Origin: Desulfuromusa sp.
GTDB lineage: Bacteria > Desulfobacterota > Desulfuromonadia > Desulfuromonadales > Geopsychrobacteraceae
Direction: 5' to 3'
Length of the DNA: 11,225 nt
Assembly: GCA_029934095.1 (NCBI GenBank)
Contig: JAOZMV010000024.1
Location: 1 to 11,225, forward strand
Below are positions 6,521-11,225 of this stretch, in pieces (position 1 is the first letter of the stretch; each line of letters begins with the position of its first letter). Position numbers and translations under genes: made by a program. A model generated the notes under the pieces. It had not been told where the DNA came from, did not search any database, and was given only the letters and a program-made list of their open reading frames with translations.

Positions 6521-6652
6521 ATGAAGAGATGGGTGTTTTTACTGTTGTTGCTCATGTTGATTTTGTCAGCATGTAAAACAACACAAGGAACCACGACCAA
6601 GGACTTTGATAAAGTTTTTGAGGACTCTCCGGTAGATTTAAGTGGAAGGTAG
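6521..6652 (+). CDS. 43-residue lipoprotein, possibly a truncated LpoB-like protein
   Basis: A short gene with an excellent ribosome site (GGAAGGA, 6509-6515, 5 bases from ATG). The product has a lipoprotein signal: MKRW, a leucine-rich core, then the lipobox LSAC with Cys18 as the lipidation site. The mature part is about 26 residues, with three Thr after Gly23 and a C-terminus DSPVDLSGR. Lys19 follows the cysteine, so outer-membrane sorting is possible. The terminal DLSGR recalls the DLSGRWND segment near the N-terminus of LpoB-like penicillin-binding-protein activators. Here TAG stands where Trp would be expected, and the frame then stays open to about 6771. Either it is a genuine tiny lipoprotein or a broken remnant. 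Confidence 0.7.
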   Translation: MKRWVFLLLLLMLILSACKTTQGTTTKDFDKVFEDSPVDLSGR

Positions 6653-6688
6653 GTTAATAAAAATCTAGCTGATTCGGATGATATATTG

Positions 6689-6726
6689 AAAAAGCTCACA
6701 CAAGAACTTGGTGTGAGCTTTTTTGT
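6689..6726 (+). terminator. Strong Rho-independent terminator (rubrerythrin-lipoprotein unit)
   Basis: A perfect 13-bp stem pairs 6689-6701 with 6711-6723 (core GCTCACAC/GTGTGAGC) around a 9-base loop, with T6 then GTT. The A-rich 5' side makes it potentially active on both strands. It separates the upstream unit from htpG. Confidence 0.93.
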
Positions 6727-6755
6727 TCGAAAAAACGATATGATGACTGTTATGC

Positions 6756-6784
6756 TTGACAAAAAAGGTTAAGGTTTCTATCTT
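6756..6784 (+). promoter_or_regulatory. Sigma-70-type promoter of htpG
   Basis: TTGACA (6756-6761), a 17-base spacer and TATCTT (6779-6784), with initiation expected near 6791. There is no CCCCAT-type -10, so a sigma-32 heat-shock promoter is not evident. I also see no CIRCE-like inverted repeat in the leader. Confidence 0.7.
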
Positions 6785-6825
6785 TCTGACCGTTAAATAA
6801 TCAGGAACCTAAGGAGAAATAAATA

Positions 6826-8664
6826 ATGACTGATAAGATGGAAAAAGAAGAAGGTAGTATTTCAATTCATACAGAAAATATCTTTCCAATCATCAAGAAG
6901 TGGTTGTATAGCGATAAGGATATTTTTATACGTGAATTAGTTTCTAACGCAGTTGATGCTATTCATAAACTTCAGAATATCAACCTGATTGATGGGTTAC
7001 AGCTTGCTGATGAGTATAAGGTCGATATCCATCTGGATAAAGAGGCTGGAACTCTGACTGTTGCTGATAATGGTATCGGCATGAGTGCTGATGAAGTGCG
7101 TAAATATATCAACCAGATAGCATTTTCTTCGGCAGAAGATTTTATTGAAAAATTCAAGAAGCTGGAAGATAAAAATCAGATTATTGGCCATTTTGGACTC
7201 GGTTTCTATTCCAGTTTTATGGTTGCAGAAAATGTGGAGATCCGCACCCTCTCTTATCAGAAAGATGCCGTGGCGGTACACTGGCAGTGTGAGGGGACAA
7301 CCACCTATAGTCTGGAGACGACCGATAAAAAAGAACGTGGAACCGAGGTTATCCTCCATCTGAATGAGGATGAAAAAGAGTTTCTGGAGCCCGATTCTGT
7401 TCGTGAAGTGTTGAAGAAATTCTGTAACTTCTTACCGGTATCCATCACCCTTGAAGGGGAAGAGATAAACGATAAAAACCCTCTCTGGACCAAAAGTGCC
7501 GCAGAAATCAGTGAGGATGAATACAAGGAATTTTACCGCAAACTCTATCCCATGTCAGCTGATCCCCTTTTCTGGATTCATCTGAATATCGATTTTCCGT
7601 TCAATCTCAAAGGGATTGTTTACTTCCCACATTTAACCAATGAATTTGATGTGACCAAAAGTCATATCAAACTGTTTTGTAATCAGGTTTTTGTCTCCGA
7701 TAACACTCCGGAACTGATTCCCGAATTTCTTACCCCGCTACAGGGTTGCCTGGATGCTCCTGATTTGCCCCTCAATGTTTCTAGAAGTTACTTGCAGAAT
7801 GACCCGCAAGTCCGTAAAATTCGTGAGGTTATCAGTGGTCGTGTTGCTGCTAAAATTGTTGACCTCGCTAAGAATGATCGTGAAGCTTTTGAGCCGATTT
7901 GGGAGGATATTCATTCCTTTGTCAAATACGGGATGATGCGCGAGGATAAGTTTTACGAGAAGGTGAAGGACCAGGTTATCTATCATGCCACTGGTGAGGA
8001 CAAGTTTACGACTCTGCCGGAATATCTTGAACGTGCCAAAGAGAAGCATGAAAATAAAGTCTATTACGCTAATAACGAAGGGGCACAGGCAACCTATCTG
8101 AAGCTGTTCAAATCTCAGGGGATGGAAGTGTTGATTCTCGACGCGATGATAGATAATCATTTTATCCAGTTTCTCGAATCTAAAAATTCCGATTTGAAGT
8201 TTGAACGGGTTGATTCTGATATCACTGAAAATCTGCTCGAAGAAGATCCCAGTCAGAAGATTGTTGCTGGTGCTGATAATAAAACCAAAGAGGAAAGAAT
8301 TGAGCAGGTGTTTAAGGATGAACTGGATATCAAAGGTTTGACCATTCGGATTGAAACTCTTAAAGATGATAGTGTTCCCGGGATGATTTTGCTTAATGAA
8401 CAATCACGTCGTTTTAAAGAGATGACCCATATGATGGGGCAGGGTGAGATGCCAGATATGTTTGCTGATCATACTCTGATGGTGAATACTGCCAGCCCTG
8501 CAGTGGAAAAAATTCTTAAATTACAGGATGACGGCGATAGTGAGTCTGCCAATATGCTGATTGAACAGATTTATGACCTGGCAATGTTGTCACATCAGGC
8601 GATCAGTAAAGAGCGTATGGCTGGATTTCTTGAGCGGAGCGGGAAGTTGCTTGGTATGATCTGA
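6826..8664 (+). CDS. htpG: Molecular chaperone HtpG (bacterial Hsp90)
   Basis: A 612-residue cytosolic Hsp90, close to the usual 610-640. It binds and hydrolyses ATP as a dimer and helps fold client proteins. The N-terminal GHKL ATPase domain has RELVSNAVDAI with Glu37, Asn41 and Asp44, the DNGIGM motif (81-86), GHFGLGFYSSFMVAE (121-135) in the lid region, and RGTEVILHL (171-179). The middle domain contains LPLNVSRSYLQ, which carries the conserved arginine that contacts the ATP phosphate. The C-terminal dimerisation region ends GKLLGMI. The N-terminus HTENIFPIIKKWLYS resembles clostridial-type HtpG more than the enterobacterial form. AAGGAG (6811-6816) lies 9 bases before the ATG. It is a single-gene unit with its own promoter. 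Confidence 0.96.
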   Translation: MTDKMEKEEGSISIHTENIFPIIKKWLYSDKDIFIRELVSNAVDAIHKLQNINLIDGLQLADEYKVDIHLDKEAGTLTVADNGIGMSADEVRKYINQIAFSSAEDFIEKFKKLEDKNQIIGHFGLGFYSSFMVAENVEIRTLSYQKDAVAVHWQCEGTTTYSLETTDKKERGTEVILHLNEDEKEFLEPDSVREVLKKFCNFLPVSITLEGEEINDKNPLWTKSAAEISEDEYKEFYRKLYPMSADPLFWIHLNIDFPFNLKGIVYFPHLTNEFDVTKSHIKLFCNQVFVSDNTPELIPEFLTPLQGCLDAPDLPLNVSRSYLQNDPQVRKIREVISGRVAAKIVDLAKNDREAFEPIWEDIHSFVKYGMMREDKFYEKVKDQVIYHATGEDKFTTLPEYLERAKEKHENKVYYANNEGAQATYLKLFKSQGMEVLILDAMIDNHFIQFLESKNSDLKFERVDSDITENLLEEDPSQKIVAGADNKTKEERIEQVFKDELDIKGLTIRIETLKDDSVPGMILLNEQSRRFKEMTHMMGQGEMPDMFADHTLMVNTASPAVEKILKLQDDGDSESANMLIEQIYDLAMLSHQAISKERMAGFLERSGKLLGMI

Positions 8665-8671
8665 TTGCCAG

Positions 8672-8810
8672 TTTCTGTCTGGAAACCGCCCTTTTTCGCA
8701 ATCTCTGCGTCAATCTGCACATTTGTTTGTGCGGCGTAAAGTACTACGCCTCCGCTCAAATGCTTGATTTCCTTGACCTTGCGAAAAATTGCTGGTTTCC
8801 AAATCAGAAA
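8672..8810. repeat. 139-bp imperfect palindrome (MITE- or REP-like intergenic element)
   Basis: Nested inverted-repeat arms share one centre near 8741. They are TTTCTG/CAGAAA (8672-8677, 8805-8810), GGAAACC/GGTTTCC (8681-8687, 8794-8800), TTTTTCGCAA/TTGCGAAAAA (8692-8701, 8779-8788), CATTTG/CAAATG (8720-8725, 8757-8762) and GGCGTA/TACGCC (8733-8738, 8745-8750). The DNA or RNA could fold as one long interrupted hairpin. It has no transposase and no convincing gene. It may be a dispersed intergenic repeat; copy number cannot be seen here. Confidence 0.8.
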
Positions 8811-8819
8811 TGTATGTTA

Positions 8820-8848
8820 TGTCCATCCGGAGTGTCCGGATGGACACT
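8820..8848. other. 11-bp perfect hairpin with an alternative overlapping hairpin
   Basis: TGTCCATCCGG (8820-8830) pairs perfectly with CCGGATGGACA (8836-8846) around a 5-base loop. A competing 7-bp hairpin, AGTGTCC/GGACACT (8831-8837, 8842-8848), uses overlapping bases. No T run follows directly, but T8 occurs at 8873-8880. It may end or stabilise the convergent htpG and trmL transcripts. Confidence 0.6.
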
Positions 8849-8889
8849 AGCCAGAAATCAAAGGGGGCTGGATTTTTTTTGCGGCTTAA

Positions 8890-9366
8890 CTATATTTCCA
8901 ATTGACCTGTTTGTCTTAATGCTTCATACAGAATAATTGCTGCCGAATTTGCCAGATTCAAGCTCCTGACGGCCGGGGAGAGGATGGGGATCAGTATTGC
9001 GTGATCCTTCTCTGCTGCAAGTAGCTCTTCCGGTAACCCCAGAGTTTCCTTCCCAAAAACAAAAAAATCACCGACAGCATAATCAACGCCAGCATAACTC
9101 TTGGCCGCTTTTTTTGAGGTGTACCAGAAGCGACCTTGTGGATATTCTCCCTTTAGCTGTTGCAGAGATTCCCATCGATGCAGTTTTACTTCTGGCCAAT
9201 AGTCCAGACCCGCCCTTTTCATATGTTTATCATCAAGGGAAAAACCAAGTTTACCGACCAGGTGGAGGTGAGCTCCTGAAGCCGCACAGAGACGACCAAT
9301 GTTCCCGGTATTTGGTGGGATTTCTGGCTCGATCAGGACAATATGGAAAGCTTCATGATTCTGCAT
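8890..9366 (-). CDS. trmL: TrmL-type tRNA (cytidine/uridine-2'-O)-methyltransferase
   Basis: A 158-residue SPOUT methyltransferase of normal TrmL length. TrmL methylates the ribose of the wobble base C34/U34 in leucine tRNAs, using SAM bound in a trefoil knot. The three SPOUT motifs are present: EPEIPPNTGNIGRLCA (13-28) with Asn19 and Arg25, FVFGKETLGLPEELL (102-116), and SPAVRSLNLANSAAIILYEA (130-149) with the conserved Ser-Leu-Asn-Leu. I chose ATG 9366. An alternative GTG at 9384 adds six residues, but neither start has a clear Shine-Dalgarno sequence. It lies 48 bases downstream of the 74-residue gene on the same strand and may be co-transcribed with it. It converges on htpG across the palindromic region. 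Confidence 0.9.
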   Translation of the reverse strand: MQNHEAFHIVLIEPEIPPNTGNIGRLCAASGAHLHLVGKLGFSLDDKHMKRAGLDYWPEVKLHRWESLQQLKGEYPQGRFWYTSKKAAKSYAGVDYAVGDFFVFGKETLGLPEELLAAEKDHAILIPILSPAVRSLNLANSAAIILYEALRQTGQLEI

Positions 9367-9414
9367 AGCGCGGAAACATAGCACAATGGTTCAAGCGAGG
9401 GAAGGATGATGAAT

Positions 9415-9639
9415 TTAAAAAATATCTATCGGTTCTGTAATTTCTGATTCTGTCTGGCGCCTTTCTTTTCCGCGGTAAAAGGAGATCGATTTGGGAGTAC
9501 GAATATTATCAATAGCAATATTGACCCAACCATTACTACGCTTGAACTTGGTAATGCCTTGTTTATCAATAAGTACGGAAAGTAGATAATCTTTCACCAG
9601 ATCGTGTTTACCATTCGGGTAAATAACCGGAATCAGCAT
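9415..9639 (-). CDS. Small conserved-looking basic protein (resembles Geobacter GSU3473-type)
   Basis: A 74-residue soluble protein with no signal peptide or membrane segment. It begins MLIPVIYPNGKHDLVKDYLL and has a KFKRSNGWVNIAIDNIR core (31-47). The pattern of a short beta-strand followed by a Lys/Arg-rich stretch and GWV resembles small proteins that I recall annotated as the GSU3473 family in Desulfuromonadales; the match is from memory. Function unknown; the basic middle could contact nucleic acid. The ATG at 9639 has a good AAGGAG (9654-9649) 9 bases upstream, which supports translation. It precedes trmL by 48 bases on the same strand. Confidence 0.72.
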   Translation of the reverse strand: MLIPVIYPNGKHDLVKDYLLSVLIDKQGITKFKRSNGWVNIAIDNIRTPKSISFYRGKERRQTESEITEPIDIF

Positions 9640-9865
9640 AAAAACAGGCTCCTTTTTGATGCATATACAATAAATAACATGTTTATTTTTTACATAGTTA
9701 TATTTGCAATAAATATACCACCACCGTAATATGCTGAATCACCGTTGTTTTTTTTGGCGGGGGCGTTGTTTGTCGGAAAAGTTTACACAATTGGTTAAAG
9801 AAAGTTTTGCAAGGACTAAAAAGCCGGGGAGAAAAGAAGTCAGTCCCCGGCCAGGAGCCTGCTAC
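9640..9865. other. Intergenic region between the metY-type and 74-residue genes
   Basis: The left part (9656-9720) is very AT-rich and lies just upstream of the 74-residue minus-strand gene, so its promoter is probably here. TTGCAA on the minus strand near 9709 could be a -35, but no clear -10 pairs with it. The right part holds a T8/G-rich stretch (9750-9768) and the metY terminator. No other gene is supported. Confidence 0.45.
9818..9851 (-). terminator. Rho-independent terminator of the metY-type gene
   Basis: On the minus strand GCCGGGGA (9851-9844) pairs perfectly with TCCCCGGC (9830-9823) around a 13-base loop, followed by T5. It starts 15 bases after the end of the sulfhydrylase gene. 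Confidence 0.88.
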
Positions 9866-11149
9866 TCAGCTTTGACTGATTATTAAAGCTTGATCAACAT
9901 CGGCAATCAAATCATCGACATGTTCAATGCCGATCGAAATGCGGATCATTCCGGGATCAACCCCTGCAGAGCGTTGTTGCTCAGCAGACAGTTGCCGGTG
10001 GGTGGTACTTGCCGGATGGAGAACCCCGGAGCGAGCGTCCGCGACATGAATGACCAGAGCAATCAACTGGCACGCTTCCATGAATTTTTTACCGGCTTCC
10101 TGTCCCCCTTTTATCTCAAAGGTCATGACGCCACTACACCCTTTGGGTAGATATTTACTGGCAAGAGAGTGGCTGAGATGACTTTTAAGCCCGGGATAAT
10201 TAACTCTGGAGACTGCAGGGTGCTGCTCCAGATATTCAGCCATCGCTTGAGCGTTGCTGCTGTGGCGCTCCATCCGCAGGGGAAGGGTCGTCAAACCATG
10301 ATCAATCAAAAAGCTGTTCTGCGGCGCAGCACAGCAACCGAGATCGCGCATATACTGAACTCTGGCTTTAACGATATAAGCAGCTGAGCCAAACTTCTCA
10401 CTATATTTTAAACCATGATAACTGGGATCCGCCTCGGTTAACTCGGGGAATTTGCCATTGTTCCAATTGAAAATTCCACCATCGACAATAATGCCACCCA
10501 GGCTGGTTGCATGGCCATCAAAGTATTTTGTGGTTGAATGAACAACAATATCAGCACCGTGCTCCAGCGGTTTACAGAGATAGGGAGTCGCAAAGGTGTT
10601 GTCAATCAGCAATGGAACATCCATCTCTTTAGCCAGAGTGGAGAATTTAGCAAAATCGAGAACATTCAGGTTTGGATTGCCGATGGTCTCCCCAAAGAGA
10701 CAGCGGGTTTCCGGTCGAAAAGCTTTTCTCAATTCAATCATATCGGCTTCAGGATCAACAAAAGTTACCTCAATCCCCATTTTGGGGAAAGTATTGGCGA
10801 ACAGTGAATAGGTGCCACCGTAGAGGGTGCTTGCGGTAACAATATGCTGACCTGTTTGACAGATATTTAAAATGGCCCCACTGATCGCGGCTTGCCCTGA
10901 AGACGTTGCCAACGCGCCAACACCACCCTCCAGAAGCGCAATCTTTCCTTCGAGGGCTTCGTTGGTCGGGTTGCTGATGCGGCTGTACATATGATCGGCA
11001 AGATCAAGATCAAACAGTTTTGCAACATGATCTGCACTGCTGTATTTAAAAGTTGTACTCTGGCAGATTGCCGGAATACGTGGTTCGGTTGGTTTTGGCG
11101 TATAACTACCCTGCACCGCCTGCGTTTCGATTTTCCAGTTCTCTTTCAT
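9866..11149 (-). CDS. metY: O-acetylhomoserine sulfhydrylase (MetY-type PLP enzyme)
   Basis: A 427-residue cytosolic PLP enzyme of the Cys/Met metabolism family. It probably makes homocysteine from O-acetylhomoserine and sulfide, the direct sulfhydrylation route to methionine. Visible motifs are YSRISNPTNEALE (55-67; phosphate-binding Tyr55 and Arg57 from the neighbouring subunit), ATSSGQAAI (81-89), DNTFATPY (183-190; Asp183 contacts the PLP ring nitrogen), STTKYFDGH with PLP Lys208, and HPASTTHRQLS (378-388). The insertion around 225-280 (GGIFNWNNGKF, then YIVKARVQYMRDLG) and the length favour MetY over cystathionine gamma-synthase or beta-lyase. ATG 11149 is chosen because GGAGAG (11160-11155) lies 5 bases upstream; the longer frame to 11215 lacks this support. 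I see no SAM riboswitch in the 76 bases available upstream. Confidence 0.92.
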   Translation of the reverse strand: MKENWKIETQAVQGSYTPKPTEPRIPAICQSTTFKYSSADHVAKLFDLDLADHMYSRISNPTNEALEGKIALLEGGVGALATSSGQAAISGAILNICQTGQHIVTASTLYGGTYSLFANTFPKMGIEVTFVDPEADMIELRKAFRPETRCLFGETIGNPNLNVLDFAKFSTLAKEMDVPLLIDNTFATPYLCKPLEHGADIVVHSTTKYFDGHATSLGGIIVDGGIFNWNNGKFPELTEADPSYHGLKYSEKFGSAAYIVKARVQYMRDLGCCAAPQNSFLIDHGLTTLPLRMERHSSNAQAMAEYLEQHPAVSRVNYPGLKSHLSHSLASKYLPKGCSGVMTFEIKGGQEAGKKFMEACQLIALVIHVADARSGVLHPASTTHRQLSAEQQRSAGVDPGMIRISIGIEHVDDLIADVDQALIISQS

Positions 11150-11225
11150 TTTGACTCTCCAAATTCTGATGTGAAGTATTGATCGAAAAATAACTCTAAC
11201 AAATATTGACTGCAAAAGCGAATTT

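Noticed and set aside
6493..6762. An 89-residue minus-strand frame opposite the lipoprotein gene
   Set aside because: It overlaps the terminator and a well-supported plus-strand lipoprotein gene, and its composition looks like antisense of a signal peptide.
7738..8403. A long minus-strand open frame (221 residues) opposite htpG
   Set aside because: It is a shadow of the htpG codons, with no ribosome site and no recognisable domain.
8727..8936. A 69-residue plus-strand frame in the htpG-trmL gap
   Set aside because: It lies mostly inside the palindrome and hairpin, overlaps the end of trmL, has no ribosome site, and its protein looks random.
9731..9886. A 51-residue plus-strand frame (starts MLNHRCFFWRGR)
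   Set aside because: It has no Shine-Dalgarno sequence, runs through the metY terminator into the metY coding end, and has no recognisable motif.
11150..11225. A SAM or other riboswitch upstream of the metY-type gene
   Set aside because: Only 76 bases are available and they show no paired helices of the SAM riboswitch type; the window ends too early to rule it out fully.

Overview
The window looks like chromosomal DNA of an anaerobic or microaerophilic Gram-negative bacterium of moderate-to-low GC. I lean to the Desulfuromonadales side of the former Deltaproteobacteria. The grounds are a small basic protein that I recall from Geobacter-type genomes, a rubrerythrin-like diiron protein, a lipoprotein and two exported cell-wall enzymes, and AT-rich intergenic DNA with sigma-70-type promoters. 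The assignment is an inference from recognised families, not a measured placement. Nothing suggests a prophage, integron, CRISPR array or insertion sequence.

Layout. At the left edge is the 3' end of a tRNA with an encoded CCA and its terminator (1-80). The plus strand then carries lipB (129-788), a terminator, tlyA (908-1651), and a tight three-gene run: a HINT-type HIT protein (1727-2074), a RelA/SpoT-homologue (2095-3525) and a secreted NodB-type polysaccharide deacetylase (3543-4601). A Bax-like glucosaminidase faces them on the minus strand (5689-4631) from a near-consensus promoter. After a 311-bp AT-rich divergent region come a rubrerythrin-like protein (6001-6477), a 43-residue lipoprotein (6521-6652), a strong terminator, and htpG with its own near-consensus promoter (6826-8664). 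The right part is on the minus strand: trmL (9366-8890), a 74-residue conserved-looking protein (9639-9415), and a MetY-type O-acetylhomoserine sulfhydrylase (11149-9866) with its terminator.

Functionally this is mostly housekeeping: lipoylation, RNA 2'-O-methylation, protein folding and methionine/homocysteine synthesis, plus nucleotide signalling and envelope remodelling. The most unusual items are four. The RSH protein keeps all visible (p)ppGpp-hydrolase residues, has a decayed synthetase domain, and ends just after its TGS domain. The Bax-like enzyme contains an exact 156-bp in-frame tandem duplication of its pre-catalytic region. The tiny lipoprotein ends in a DLSGR motif directly before TAG, reminiscent of a truncated LpoB-like lipoprotein. 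A 139-bp near-symmetrical palindrome, followed by an 11-bp perfect hairpin, fills the htpG-trmL gap. I see no clear new multi-gene defence or mobile system; the HIT-RSH-deacetylase run is the best candidate for an under-described functional unit.
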